Below are positions 1 to 9,027 of a stretch of 64,000 bases of DNA, one piece after another. The notes under the pieces are model-generated. The model searched no databases and was not told the DNA's origin. It saw only the letters and a program-made list of their open reading frames with translations. Made by a program: the position numbers and the translations under genes. The stretch covers positions 868,001 to 932,000 of the forward strand of contig NZ_FNFE01000001.1 in NCBI RefSeq assembly GCF_900100335.1, written 5' to 3'. The DNA comes from Natronorubrum texcoconense (GTDB lineage: Archaea > Halobacteriota > Halobacteria > Halobacteriales > Natrialbaceae). Each line of letters begins with the position of its first letter. Within the stretch, counting starts at the first letter, position 1.

Positions 1-1
1 G

Positions 2-55
2 ACCAACGAGGACGAGCGAATTCGGCTCGAACGCGACGACCGCGATACCGTGTGA
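2..55 (+). CDS. C-terminal end of an unidentified protein
   Basis: An open frame enters from the left edge and stops with TGA at 53-55. The visible tail is TNEDERIRLERDDRDTV, acidic and charged as in haloarchaeal proteins. It is too short to identify. A TATA box and the S8e gene follow on the same strand, so it is probably a separate transcription unit. The frame assignment rests only on composition and the absence of stops. Confidence 0.35.
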   Translation, partial: TNEDERIRLERDDRDTV

Positions 56-100
56 GCACGGCGCACGGCTGTCGTTCATCGCCGGCGTCCATCCCGTTGC

Positions 101-110
101 ATATAAATAT
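101..110 (+). promoter_or_regulatory. TATA box of rps8e
   Basis: ATATAAATAT lies with its centre about 27 nt before the ATG at 132. This is the spacing of a leaderless archaeal transcript and supports 132, not the in-frame codon at 120, as the start. Confidence 0.7.
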
Positions 111-131
111 CCGCCGAGATTGTTTGCGGGT

Positions 132-503
132 ATGCAAGACCAGGGTAGCTCTACGCGCAAGCGAACCGGTGGCCGACTGAAGAACGTCCGCAAACGCCGA
201 AAGGACGAACTCGGTCGCCTGCCGACCGAGACGCAGGTCGGCGAACAGCGATTCCGAACCGTCGACGTCCGTGGAAACGGAACGAAGACGCGCGCACTCG
301 CAACGAACGTCGCGAGCGTCAACAAGGGCGACGAGACCGTCTCGGCCGACATCGAAGACGTCGTCGAGAACGACGCCAACCCGAACTACGTCCGCCGAAA
401 CATCATCACGAAGGGCGCCGTCATCGACACTTCGGAAGGACAGGCCCGCGTCACGTCCCGACCCGGCCAGACCGGTCAGGTCAACGCCGTTCTCCTCGAG
501 TAA
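132..503 (+). CDS. rps8e: 30S ribosomal protein S8e
   Basis: This 123-residue protein is a structural component of the archaeal small ribosomal subunit. It starts MQDQGSSTRKRTGGR and carries the conserved S8e features: the basic TGGR segment near the N-terminus, NPNYVRRNIITKGAVI in the second half and the C-terminal VTSRPGQTGQVNAVL tail. Length matches haloarchaeal S8e. The start at 132 is chosen because a TATA box lies 27 nt upstream and because family members begin with MQDQG. It is a monocistronic + strand gene. The convergent phosphate regulator ends at 641. Confidence 0.97.
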   Translation: MQDQGSSTRKRTGGRLKNVRKRRKDELGRLPTETQVGEQRFRTVDVRGNGTKTRALATNVASVNKGDETVSADIEDVVENDANPNYVRRNIITKGAVIDTSEGQARVTSRPGQTGQVNAVLLE

Positions 504-640
504 CGTCTCGATTATCGGTTCGTCCGGCGGAGTCGGACGACACTCGTACCGTTCGTTCGACCGCGAGTGACGACGCTCTCGAGCGCGGCGTCGCGGTGAC
601 GGGAGAGACAAAGAGTTGGGTTTCCAGCCGAATACCGGGC

Positions 641-1636
641 TCAGGGCCGCGGCGCGGCCTTTTGCAGCGCCGTCTCCGCGATGTTGCCGCCGTAGTCGGC
701 GCTTCGTGAGAGCGAGTCGACGATCAAGCCGAGCGACTGGGCCTGGACGGGGTCTAAGTCGCGCAGCATGTCGTCGATCCGCCGGGTGTGTTCGTCGATC
801 TCGAGGACGGACTCGAGGGCGGCGTGGCCCAGTCGCGTGGCCTCCTCGGACTCCTCGGCGACCAGCGCGTCCATCGCCTTCTCGAGGATGTCGGAGGCGT
901 CCCCGTGGAGTTCGACGAGCGCGTCGGCGACGTCCTCGGGGATCTCATCGAGCTTGAACGCGAGATTGGAGATCTTGGCCGCGTGATCGGCCACTCGTTC
1001 GAGTTGGCGCGCGCTCGAGTGGTAGTCGAAACAGTCCTCGCGGGGAACGCCGAGTTCCTCCGCGGCGCGGGGCGAGCGCAGCGTGGCGCGGAAGATTCGG
1101 GAGACGACGAGCCAGAGCCGGTCGACGTCGTCGTCGCGCTCGATAACGTCCTGTGCGATGTCGTCGTCGTTCTCGACGAGCGCAGTGACGGCGTCCTCGA
1201 GCATCGATCGGGCGATCAGGCGCATTCGGCTCACCGCGTTGACGATCGAGAGCTCCGCGGAGTCGAGGAGGTCCTGAATGACGACGCTGTCGGTCGTCTC
1301 CTCTAACACTTCGACTCCGACGAGACTCTGGGTCGCACTCCTGATCGCGCTGCGCTGGTCGGTCGTGATTCGGCCCGCCTCGAGTCGGATGATGTCGAAC
1401 CCGCTGACGTACATCGTCATGACGGCCCGCGTGAGTCGTTCGCCCTCGAGGTCGGTGATTTCGAGGGTCCCCTCCTGACGGTCGGTCTCGCTCTGGGGCG
1501 TCAACAGGAGCGAATCGTTCTCGGGGTAGAATTCGACCGTCGTTCCTGCGCTGACGCCGTTGTCGGTCGCCCAGGATTTCGGCAGTGAGACGGTGTACGT
1601 CGAACCGCCCGTTACCTGCACTTTGCGCGTCTCCAT
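641..1636 (-). CDS. AbrB-PhoU fusion, phosphate uptake regulator
   Basis: The protein has 331 residues. The first ~45 residues (METRKVQVTGGSTYTVSLPKSW) form a SpoVT/AbrB-type swapped-hairpin DNA-binding domain. Residues ~100-325 contain two PhoU helical-bundle repeats with metal-ligand-like E/D-rich segments such as ERVADHAAKI and SADYGGNIAETAL. PhoU proteins repress phosphate signalling and uptake; the AbrB fusion is a known haloarchaeal architecture thought to bind DNA directly. It diverges from pstS, with the shared 200-bp intergenic region carrying promoters for both. It very likely controls the pst genes; that role is inferred from family and position. Confidence 0.93.
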   Translation of the reverse strand: METRKVQVTGGSTYTVSLPKSWATDNGVSAGTTVEFYPENDSLLLTPQSETDRQEGTLEITDLEGERLTRAVMTMYVSGFDIIRLEAGRITTDQRSAIRSATQSLVGVEVLEETTDSVVIQDLLDSAELSIVNAVSRMRLIARSMLEDAVTALVENDDDIAQDVIERDDDVDRLWLVVSRIFRATLRSPRAAEELGVPREDCFDYHSSARQLERVADHAAKISNLAFKLDEIPEDVADALVELHGDASDILEKAMDALVAEESEEATRLGHAALESVLEIDEHTRRIDDMLRDLDPVQAQSLGLIVDSLSRSADYGGNIAETALQKAAPRP

Positions 1637-1660
1637 GCGAGACGCTTTCGGGAGGGTACG

Positions 1661-1668
1661 TATAAATT
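1661..1668 (-). promoter_or_regulatory. TATA box of the AbrB-PhoU gene
   Basis: On the minus strand this reads AATTTATA, centred about 29 nt upstream of the ATG at 1636, consistent with a leaderless transcript. Confidence 0.6.
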
Positions 1669-1783
1669 CACTCCTCTCTATAGATGTCGTCTCTCGGATC
1701 AGGGGGACAACGTGGCGATAATCCGACGTATGTAACCGTTCTACGGCAGGAACTCGCTCCTGTTACTCCGTGTCGAACATAGA

Positions 1784-1813
1784 GATATATAGATAACATA
1801 GTAGGGTATTTAG
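1784..1813 (+). promoter_or_regulatory. Two TATA-like boxes upstream of pstS
   Basis: GATATATAG at 1784-1792 and TATTTAGA at 1807-1814 both precede pstS. The second lies ~28 nt before the ATG at 1839 and would give a leaderless message; the first would give a ~20 nt leader. Tandem TATA elements in front of a pst operon suggest separately regulated basal and phosphate-starvation transcripts. That regulation is an inference. Confidence 0.5.
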
Positions 1814-1838
1814 ACTGGACGTGCGCTATACCTACTCG

Positions 1839-2810
1839 ATGGGTACCGAGCCGATGTCCGGTGCGGACGGCGTCTCTCGTCGTCGCGTTTTACTCGGTGT
1901 CGCAGGATCGAGTCTGATGGGACTGTCGGGGTGTATCGTTCACGGCGAAGATAGCGGTCTCGAGGGCGAGATCGTTATCGACGGATCGAACACGTTGTTG
2001 CCCAACAGCGCCCTCGTCGCCGAGCAGTTCAACTGGGAGAACAATCAGGTACAGATTCCAGTCAGAGGGTCGGGAACGGGAGCCGGTTTTCAGCAGTTCT
2101 GTCGCGGCGAAACCGATTTACAGAACGCGAGCCGCGATATCGCCGACGACGAGCAGGATCTGTGCGACAGCAACGACGTCGACTGGATTCAACTCGAGGT
2201 CGTGACGGACGGACTCGCGATCATGAAACACCCGGAGAACGACTGGTGTGACTGTTTGACGACCGACGAACTCCGCGAACTGTGGGAGAGCGGGTCGGAC
2301 GTCGAAACGTGGCAGGATCTCGACGACGAGTGGCCCGACGAGGAGATCTCGTTCTACGGCCGGGATACGGCGTCGGGAACGTTCGATTACTTCACGGAGA
2401 CGATCAACGGAGACGTCGGAAACATTCGCAGCGACTACAGCGGAACGCCGGACACGAACGCGATCATCCGCGGCGTCAGAGGGAATCGCAACGCGATCGG
2501 GTTCGGCGGCGCCGGCTACTACTACGAGAACGAGGACGACCTCGATCTGATCGCCGTCGACGACGGCGACGGCTGTATCTACCCCGAACCGGACACGATC
2601 GAAGAGGGCACGTATACGCCGCTTTCACGGCCGATGTACCTCTACGTACGCGAGCAAGCGCTGGAACGGGAGGTCGTCCGGGTGTTCCTCCGGTACTATC
2701 TCGACAACACCCAACAGACGGCCCGAGACGTCGGCTTCTACGCGGTTCCGGACGAGACGATCGACGCGCAGCACGAGAAACTCGACGAACTATTCGAGGA
2801 GTACGAATGA
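1839..2810 (+). CDS. pstS: Phosphate ABC transporter substrate-binding lipoprotein
   Basis: This 323-residue binding protein captures phosphate outside the cell for the PstCAB importer. The N-terminus has a twin-arginine signal (SRRRVLLGVAGSSLMGLSGC) ending in a lipobox cysteine, so it is expected to be Tat-exported and lipid-anchored. PstS signatures are visible: the DGSNTLLP strand, VRGSGTGAGFQQF (phosphate-binding S/G loop) and YGRDTASGTFDYF. ATG 1839 is preferred over the GTG at 1821 because a TATA-like box lies 28 nt before it. It heads the operon with pstC and pstA. Confidence 0.95.
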   Translation: MGTEPMSGADGVSRRRVLLGVAGSSLMGLSGCIVHGEDSGLEGEIVIDGSNTLLPNSALVAEQFNWENNQVQIPVRGSGTGAGFQQFCRGETDLQNASRDIADDEQDLCDSNDVDWIQLEVVTDGLAIMKHPENDWCDCLTTDELRELWESGSDVETWQDLDDEWPDEEISFYGRDTASGTFDYFTETINGDVGNIRSDYSGTPDTNAIIRGVRGNRNAIGFGGAGYYYENEDDLDLIAVDDGDGCIYPEPDTIEEGTYTPLSRPMYLYVREQALEREVVRVFLRYYLDNTQQTARDVGFYAVPDETIDAQHEKLDELFEEYE

Positions 2811-2868
2811 ACACCGCTATCGACGGCACTGAGCCGCACACTGATCGACGAGGAATTGGGGGGAGACG

Positions 2869-3792
2869 ATGAGCACTGAGCCGATCGATCTCAGCCGTGA
2901 AGACAACAACGTCGGATCGCTCGTCGACAGGGCCGCGAAGTGGATCTTTTTCTCGTGTGCGCTCGTAACCGTACTGACGACGCTGGCGATCATCGTCGTC
3001 CTTCTCGACGGGGCGATCGACTTCTTCGCGGAGGTATCGGTTGTCGAGTACCTCACGGGGACTACCTGGAATCCGCGGGACGCAACCGATCCGAGTTACG
3101 GGGTTCTCCCGCTCGTCTGGGGGACGCTCGTGGTGACGATCGGCTCGGCGCTCATCGCGCTCCCGGTCGGCACGCTGACGGCGATCTACCTCTCGGAGTA
3201 CGCCGACGAGCGAGTTCGTCGCACCGTCAAGCCGACCCTCGAGATTCTGGCCGGGATCCCGACGATCGTCTACGGCTTTTTCGCACTCTCGTTTATCACG
3301 CCGATCATCCAGTACTTCTACGCGGACGTGGGGACGTTCAACGTGCTCTCCGGGGCGATCGTCGTCGGGATCATGATCATCCCGATGGTCTCGTCGATCT
3401 CCGAAGACGCGATGAGTTCGGTGCCGGATTCGCTTCGAAACGCTGCTTACGGTCTCGGTGCGACGAAGTTCGAGGTCTCGACGCAGGTCGTCCTCCCGGC
3501 GTCGCTGTCGGGGATTCTGGCCGCGTACATTCTCGCGATCTCTCGAGCGATCGGCGAGACGATGGCGGTCACGCTCGCCGTCGGAATGCTCCCACAGATC
3601 ACGATGAGCCCGTTCGCCGAGATGCAGACGATGACGGCGTACATGGTCGAAATTGGGACCGGTGACGCCTCCGTCGGCTCGATCGGCTACATGAGCCTGT
3701 TCGCGATCGGGCTGACGCTTTTCGTGATGACCTTCCTGATGAACGTCGGTAGCATGTGGATCCGCTCGCGCTACCGGGAGGAGTACCAATGA
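2869..3792 (+). CDS. pstC: Phosphate ABC transporter permease PstC
   Basis: This 307-residue inner-membrane permease subunit has about six hydrophobic segments (first at residues ~27-47). The binding-protein-dependent transport EAA loop lies near ~185-205 ([24 protein letters not shown]), the contact site for the ATPase. TAIYLSEYA and [12 protein letters not shown] are typical PstC/PstA motifs. It follows pstS by 58 nt and overlaps pstA by four bases (ATGA), so translation is probably coupled. Confidence 0.95.
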   Translation: MSTEPIDLSREDNNVGSLVDRAAKWIFFSCALVTVLTTLAIIVVLLDGAIDFFAEVSVVEYLTGTTWNPRDATDPSYGVLPLVWGTLVVTIGSALIALPVGTLTAIYLSEYADERVRRTVKPTLEILAGIPTIVYGFFALSFITPIIQYFYADVGTFNVLSGAIVVGIMIIPMVSSISEDAMSSVPDSLRNAAYGLGATKFEVSTQVVLPASLSGILAAYILAISRAIGETMAVTLAVGMLPQITMSPFAEMQTMTAYMVEIGTGDASVGSIGYMSLFAIGLTLFVMTFLMNVGSMWIRSRYREEYQ

Positions 3793-4724
3793 GCGCGCCG
3801 ACCGAAACCGACGCGTTCGAGGTGGACGACTCCTCGATCCGTCGGATGCGGTTCTACGGGCGGATTTTCCTCGGCGCCTGCCTGCTGGCGACGATGGTCG
3901 GCATCGTCGCGCTGATCGCGCTCGTCTTCGACGTCGTCAACGAGGCCTGGGGCTGGCTCACCTGGGAGTTCCTGACGCACCCGCCGTCCTACCTGGCCGA
4001 ACACTACGATCCCGCGAACTACGGCGACCTGCCGACCGGGCCTGGCGGCATCTATCCGGCGCTCGTCGGTTCGATCTACCTCATCGCGATGACCGCCGTC
4101 TTCACGCTGATCCTCGGCGTCGGCGCCGCGATCTACCTCGAGGAGTACGCCGGCGACAACCTCCTGACGCGGTTCATCGAGGCGAACATCTCGAATCTCG
4201 CGGGCGTTCCGTCGATCGTCTACGGACTGCTCGGACTGGCGCTGTTCGTCAGAGCGGTCGGCGCGGGCTCGAGCCTGCTCGCGGGTGCGCTGACGCTGAC
4301 GCTGTTGATCCTTCCGATCGTCATCGTCCAGACGCAGGAGGCGCTGCGCGCGGTGCCGGACTCGATGCGCCGGGCGTCGTACGGCACCGGTGCGACGAAG
4401 TGGCAGACGATCCGCAACGTCGTCCTCCCCGAGGCCATCCCGGGAATCATGACGGGGATCATCCTCTCGCTCTCTCGAGCGATCGGCGAAACGGCACCGA
4501 TCATCATGGTCGGCGCGGCCACCTCGATGTTCGCTCCGCCGAACCTGACCGATCCGACCGGCTCGTTCGCCGCGATGCCGATGCAGATCTTCACGTGGGC
4601 GAAAGAGCCCGAAGGTGACTTCCAGCACATCGCGGCCGCCGGTATTATCGTCCTCCTGACAGTTCTGTTGCTGATGAACGCGGTCGCGATCTACATCCGG
4701 AACAAGTACGATCGGCGGAAGTAG
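3789..4724 (+). CDS. pstA: Phosphate ABC transporter permease PstA
   Basis: This 311-residue partner permease of PstC has six predicted membrane spans, an ATPase-contact loop around residues ~205-225 ([24 protein letters not shown]) and the [15 protein letters not shown] motif typical of PstA. The ATG at 3789 overlaps the pstC stop codon in an ATGA, which fixes the start and excludes the in-frame codon 33 nt upstream. The ATPase gene is not next; a sensor kinase gene intervenes before pstB. Confidence 0.95.
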   Translation: MSAPTETDAFEVDDSSIRRMRFYGRIFLGACLLATMVGIVALIALVFDVVNEAWGWLTWEFLTHPPSYLAEHYDPANYGDLPTGPGGIYPALVGSIYLIAMTAVFTLILGVGAAIYLEEYAGDNLLTRFIEANISNLAGVPSIVYGLLGLALFVRAVGAGSSLLAGALTLTLLILPIVIVQTQEALRAVPDSMRRASYGTGATKWQTIRNVVLPEAIPGIMTGIILSLSRAIGETAPIIMVGAATSMFAPPNLTDPTGSFAAMPMQIFTWAKEPEGDFQHIAAAGIIVLLTVLLLMNAVAIYIRNKYDRRK

Positions 4725-4893
4725 CGTCCACACGCCGGACGATCGCATCGAGCCCGCGGACCGTTCCAGTTCCTGCTGTTCGGTTTCGGACCGATCAAAC
4801 ACGTTAGTACCTGGCCCAAATGACAGTGAATTAAGGCTATGGCCACAAGAATAATGCGTTCGTTATCTGTATCGTGTATCGATACATGCTCGC

Positions 4894-6555
4894 ATGAGGC
4901 TCGTGCATCGGTTCGGAATCGTGTTTTTGGTCGTCGTTCTCGTCGCGGGAGCCGTGCTCGTGGTCACGTTCGACGCCCACCGAACCGACGTCGAGGAGCA
5001 GGCGAACACGTCGGTCGCCGACCGAGCGACGCTCTCGGCGTCGATCCTCGACGACCGCCTCGAGGAACAGCGGCGAACCGTCGCAGTCGGAGGGATCAAC
5101 CCCGATCTCGCCGCCCACGGAGCGGATCGGCAGGGGGAGGCGCTCGAGCGGTTCGTCGCGTCGACCGCGTTCGACGGGGCGTCAGTAGTCGACGAGGATG
5201 GAACGGTCCAGTCGTTCGAGACAACGTCACTCGGGTTCGAATCCGAAGCGATCGTCGGTGACGACTTCAGCGACCGCACCTACGTCCAGCGGGCGCTTGC
5301 CGGCGAGCAACACGTCAGCGACCCGTTTCGGGCACAGACCGGCAACACGGTCGTCGTGATCAGCGCGCCGCTCGTCGTCGACGGCGAGGTCGTCGGCTCG
5401 ATCAACGGCGGCTCCCAACTCGAGGAGACGGGTCTGTTCGACGGGCTAAGCGGTGACGACGAGCGAGAGGCCGTCACGGTCGCGACTGAGACCGAGACGC
5501 TGTACACGACTGCCGATCGCTTCGACCAGACCGTCGCCCACAGCGCCGACCTCGAGACCGTCGATTGGACGGTTACGGCCCACCGTGATCGAGCGGCGGT
5601 CGACGCTCGAATCAACCGGCTCGCCGTCTTTCAGGCCGTCTCCGGCATCGCCCTGCTCGGCTCGATCATCGTCTTCGGCGGCTGGGTGTACCGCTCGAAG
5701 ATCCGTCGGATCGGCCAGTTCGCAGACCGCGTCAGGGCCCTCGAACGACGGGAGTACGACGCGGGCCCGTCGTTCGAGGGGGCCGCCGAGTGGCGGCGCA
5801 TCGACGACGCGCTCGAGCGACTCGGGACCGCACTGGCCCGGCGCGAGCAGATGCTGCTCGTCCTCAATCGAATCCTGCGACACAACCTCCGAAACTCGCT
5901 CAACGTGGTCGCCGGTCGGGCCAGCGACCTCGAGGATCAACTGGACGGTCCCGAGCGGGAATCGGCCCGAGAGATCCGGCTGGTGACGGGTGAACTGCTC
6001 ACGTTAGCCGACCGAGCGCGGATGACCGAGGAGTTGCTCGACCCGGTCGGCGAGGAGTCGCCGCGGATCGATCTCGCGGCCGTCGTCCACGAACGCATCG
6101 TCCAGTTCGGGCTGTCGGGAGCCGACGACGCGAAACCGAACCTGACCGTGACGATGCCGGATCGAGCCGTCGCCGTCTGCGGACCAGAGATCGCCGTCGC
6201 GATCGACGAACTGCTCGCGAACATCGCCGACCACGCCGGCCCCGAGCCGACCGTCGACGTCACCGTCGAGACGGACGACGACGTCGTTCGGATTCTGGTC
6301 GCCGACGACGGGCCCGGCATTCCGGCGGACGAGGCCGCCGTCATCACCGGCAACCGGAAAATCTCGCAGGTCAGTCACACCGGCGGCATCGGGCTCTGGC
6401 TGGTCGACTGGATCGTGACTCAGTACGACGGACGGCTGCTGATCCCGGCGGCGGACTCGAGCACCGCGGCGATAGCCGACGGCACGACCGTCGTCCTCGA
6501 GTTCGCTCGAGCGCCGGACTCGACAGCGGACGCTGACGACGAGGAGCGGACCTGA
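4894..6555 (+). CDS. Membrane sensor histidine kinase between pstA and pstB
   Basis: This 553-residue two-component sensor has a membrane segment at residues ~7-27. An extracellular cache-like domain (~30-245) follows with GNTVVVISAPLV and GEVVGSINGG motifs. A second membrane segment lies at ~248-265, then a juxtamembrane helix. A HisKA-like dimerisation helix has LRHNLRNSLNVV (phospho-His in RHN, ~330), and the HATPase_c domain has N box ELLANIADHA, G1 DDGPGIP and G2 GGIGLWL. No response regulator is adjacent. Its position inside the pst gene set suggests it senses phosphate availability or transport state. That is inference. Confidence 0.88.
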   Translation: MRLVHRFGIVFLVVVLVAGAVLVVTFDAHRTDVEEQANTSVADRATLSASILDDRLEEQRRTVAVGGINPDLAAHGADRQGEALERFVASTAFDGASVVDEDGTVQSFETTSLGFESEAIVGDDFSDRTYVQRALAGEQHVSDPFRAQTGNTVVVISAPLVVDGEVVGSINGGSQLEETGLFDGLSGDDEREAVTVATETETLYTTADRFDQTVAHSADLETVDWTVTAHRDRAAVDARINRLAVFQAVSGIALLGSIIVFGGWVYRSKIRRIGQFADRVRALERREYDAGPSFEGAAEWRRIDDALERLGTALARREQMLLVLNRILRHNLRNSLNVVAGRASDLEDQLDGPERESAREIRLVTGELLTLADRARMTEELLDPVGEESPRIDLAAVVHERIVQFGLSGADDAKPNLTVTMPDRAVAVCGPEIAVAIDELLANIADHAGPEPTVDVTVETDDDVVRILVADDGPGIPADEAAVITGNRKISQVSHTGGIGLWLVDWIVTQYDGRLLIPAADSSTAAIADGTTVVLEFARAPDSTADADDEERT

Positions 6556-6963
6556 TACACTTCCGGCGCTATCGCCCCGATGTTCGGGCGGTCGATGGCC
6601 AGGGTTGACGGCGTTCGTGCCTCGACTACAGTTCCCTATATATCCCTCAGTAGCGGTATATGGGCGACAGCAGCCGAACGGAGTCGTCATAGCACACTAT
6701 TTATTCGATCGACTGATCGTGTCGGATATGACGACGGCGCCTCGAGTCGGACGATCCGAGAGATTGACCGACCGAACTCCACCAGATAGGACCCTCTGCC
6801 GGCCCATGTGGCCAGTTCGTCGGCCTCTCGAACCAGATTGCCGGTCCGCCGAGCCGAGTAACGGTCCCGTCGTGGCTCGAGCGAGTACCTGCGCGACACT
6901 GCCCGTAACGAAGCACATTTCGGAACAAGTAACTGCGTGAGTCCCAAGGATCAACCACCTCAT
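6556..6963 (+). other. Long pstB upstream region
   Basis: This is 408 bp without a convincing gene. It holds AT-rich promoter-like patches, CTATATAT at ~6636-6643 and CTATTTATTCG at ~6700-6710, far (about 250-320 bp) from the pstB start. Short open frames on both strands here have poor haloarchaeal composition. Either pstB has a long leader or a small RNA is made here; the sequence does not decide. Confidence 0.45.
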
Positions 6964-7827
6964 ATGACCGCGAATGGCGGCGGACCCAGAACCGTATCGA
7001 CGACAGAATCCGACGGCGCTCGGTCGGACGTGTCGATGGCCGACAACGCGCCGCTCGGCACCCCGCGCGTCGACGATGCCGTCATCGAATCCCGAGACCT
7101 CGACGTCTTCTACGGCGACGATCAGGCGCTTCACGGGATCGATATGGACATTCCCGAGAAGAAGGTGACCGCGCTCATCGGTCCCTCGGGCTGTGGGAAG
7201 TCGACGTTCCTGCGCTCGATCAACCGGATGAACGACCTCATCGACGTCGCTCGCGTCGAGGGCGACCTCTACTTCCACGGGAAGAACGTCTACGACGACG
7301 ACGTCGATCCCGTCGCCCTCCGGCGGAAGATCGGCATGGTCTTTCAGAAGCCGAACCCCTTCCCGAAGAGCATCTTCGACAACGTCGCCTACGGGCTGCG
7401 CGTCCAGGGCAAAGACGACGGCGACGTCGAGAAGCAGGTCCGGACCGCACTCGAGCGCGCGGCGTTGCTCGAAGAAGTCGAAGACCAGCTCGACTCATCG
7501 GGACTCGACCTCTCCGGCGGCCAGCAACAGCGACTCTGCATCGCTCGCGCCATCGCGCCCGACCCCGAGGTCATCCTGATGGACGAGCCGGCGTCGGCGC
7601 TGGACCCCGTCGCCACCTCGAAGATCGAGGATCTGGTCGAGGAGCTCGCCAAGGAGTACACGGTGGTCATCGTCACGCACAACATGCAGCAGGCGGCCCG
7701 TATCTCCGACAAAACGGCCGTGTTCCTCACCGGCGGCCACCTCGTCGAGTTCGACGACACGAACAAGATCTTCGAGAACCCCGAGAGCGATCGAGTCGAG
7801 GACTACATCACCGGAAAGTTCGGATAG
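6964..7827 (+). CDS. pstB: Phosphate ABC transporter ATP-binding protein
   Basis: This ~288-residue ABC ATPase energises PstSCA. It has Walker [11 protein letters not shown]-loop [14 protein letters not shown] (the PstB-specific form), signature [14 protein letters not shown], Walker [14 protein letters not shown] and the H-loop in [10 protein letters not shown]. The first ~35 residues are a nonconserved polar extension. ATG 6964 is preferred; the frame is open to a GTG at 6937, and the core could also start at Met33. It is separated from pstA by the kinase gene and a 400-bp spacer. Confidence 0.95.
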   Translation: MTANGGGPRTVSTTESDGARSDVSMADNAPLGTPRVDDAVIESRDLDVFYGDDQALHGIDMDIPEKKVTALIGPSGCGKSTFLRSINRMNDLIDVARVEGDLYFHGKNVYDDDVDPVALRRKIGMVFQKPNPFPKSIFDNVAYGLRVQGKDDGDVEKQVRTALERAALLEEVEDQLDSSGLDLSGGQQQRLCIARAIAPDPEVILMDEPASALDPVATSKIEDLVEELAKEYTVVIVTHNMQQAARISDKTAVFLTGGHLVEFDDTNKIFENPESDRVEDYITGKFG

Positions 7828-7888
7828 AAAACACGTTCGGTGAGGCTTTATACCACCCGGAAAACGGATAGTACATGGTGTCGCTCCG

Positions 7889-8728
7889 GTGAGCCTGATT
7901 ACGGTTGCCGAGAAGGAATTTCTCGATACCGTTCGTTCGAACGCACTGCTGGTGTCGACGCTGGCGTTCGTGCTCTGGGCAGGATTCCTCGCCGCGATCC
8001 AGCACGTCCCCAACATCCACGAGGGGAGCTATCTGCCGCGAAGTACCCTCGCGTTGATGAACAGCATGCAGCAGTCGGCGGTGTTTTTCGTCCCGTTGAT
8101 CGGACTCGGACTCGGCTACAACGCGATCGCCGGCGAGCGCGAGCGCGGGAGTCTCAAGTTTATGCTGGGGCTCCCGCATACTCGACTCGATATAGTGGTC
8201 GGCAAATTTCTCGGCAGAACAGCCGTTATTTGGGTTGCCATACTTTCCGGGTACACTACTGCTGCCGCTGTTGCGATACTTACCTACGACTCGTTCGCGC
8301 TCGGGATATTCGTTCGGTACACGCTCTTGACACTGCTGTACGGGTCGGTTTACGTCGCAATCGGAGTCGGCTTCTCGGCGTTCGTGAAATCCAGATCGAT
8401 GGCTTTCGGGGCTGCAACCGTTCTCTTCGTGGTGTTCTTGCTGCTCTGGGACGCGTTCTTGCTCTTCTTGCAGCTAGTCGCTGTTGGCTGGGAACTCCCC
8501 GAAAACGGCTTGCCGGAGTGGATACAGTTCGTCGGGGTACTCAACCCATCGACGGCGGTCGAGTACGCCTCGAGAGCGCTCGTCCCCGAGTTTCACGAAC
8601 TCACGGTGTTCAACGAGTCCGATGCGCTCTATCTGCAAAACTGGGTTGGACTCGTCGTGCTCGGCCTCTGGCTCGTCGGGCCGCTCGCGATCGGATACGC
8701 ACGGTTTAGACGAACGGATCTCCACTGA
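7889..8728 (+). CDS. ABC-2 type transporter permease, no adjacent ATPase
   Basis: The 279-residue membrane protein has about six hydrophobic spans: an N-terminal cytosolic stretch [15 protein letters not shown], the [14 protein letters not shown] loop that marks ABC-2/NosY-like permeases, then five further spans. The start is GTG at 7889. It lies 60 nt behind pstB, but PstB-type ATPases do not serve ABC-2 permeases, and no ATPase of the right class lies nearby. Substrate unknown. It probably works with an ATPase encoded elsewhere. Confidence 0.85.
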   Translation: MSLITVAEKEFLDTVRSNALLVSTLAFVLWAGFLAAIQHVPNIHEGSYLPRSTLALMNSMQQSAVFFVPLIGLGLGYNAIAGERERGSLKFMLGLPHTRLDIVVGKFLGRTAVIWVAILSGYTTAAAVAILTYDSFALGIFVRYTLLTLLYGSVYVAIGVGFSAFVKSRSMAFGAATVLFVVFLLLWDAFLLFLQLVAVGWELPENGLPEWIQFVGVLNPSTAVEYASRALVPEFHELTVFNESDALYLQNWVGLVVLGLWLVGPLAIGYARFRRTDLH

Positions 8729-8754
8729 CCGTCGACACTTCCGATAGCGGAGGA

Positions 8755-9027
8755 TCACGTTTCGGTGTCGTAGGTCTGGCCTATTGCTGCGGATCGGTTT
8801 CGGAGCCGTCTCTCAGTCCGACTCGAGTGGCCCGGCGTCGCCGCCAGCGGTAAACGCTCGGGTTCGACATCGACCCCGACGGTCTCCGACAGATACTCCG
8901 AATGCACCTGAAGCGTGTTGTCGACATCGTAGGGGTGCTGGATCAGGGTGTCGACGTCGGTGTTCCCGTCGAGGCTGTAGAGTCGCCCGTCGAGAGTGAC
9001 AGCGCGGTCTCCTCCGCCGGCGGTCAC
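8755..9027 (-). CDS. Small acidic protein coupled to the FAD oxidoreductase gene
   Basis: A 90-residue frame starts with GTG at 9027. This codon overlaps the stop of the upstream oxidoreductase gene in a GTGA, the arrangement of translationally coupled haloarchaeal genes. The protein is acidic in its first 60 residues (LDGRLYSLDGNTDVDTLIQH) and basic-polar at the end. I recognise no family. The main support is the four-base overlap and haloarchaeal amino-acid composition; an artefact in GC-rich DNA cannot be excluded. Confidence 0.5.
   Translation of the reverse strand: MTAGGGDRAVTLDGRLYSLDGNTDVDTLIQHPYDVDNTLQVHSEYLSETVGVDVEPERLPLAATPGHSSRTERRLRNRSAAIGQTYDTET

Noticed and set aside
2476-3789. 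A 437-codon minus-strand frame opposite pstS and pstC
   Set aside because: Arg/Asp-rich shadow of two clearly identified genes with no start context.
6605-6947. Small genes in the pstA-pstB spacer
   Set aside because: Frames on both strands are Arg/Ser/Pro-rich, lack acidic bias and lack a suitable start context.
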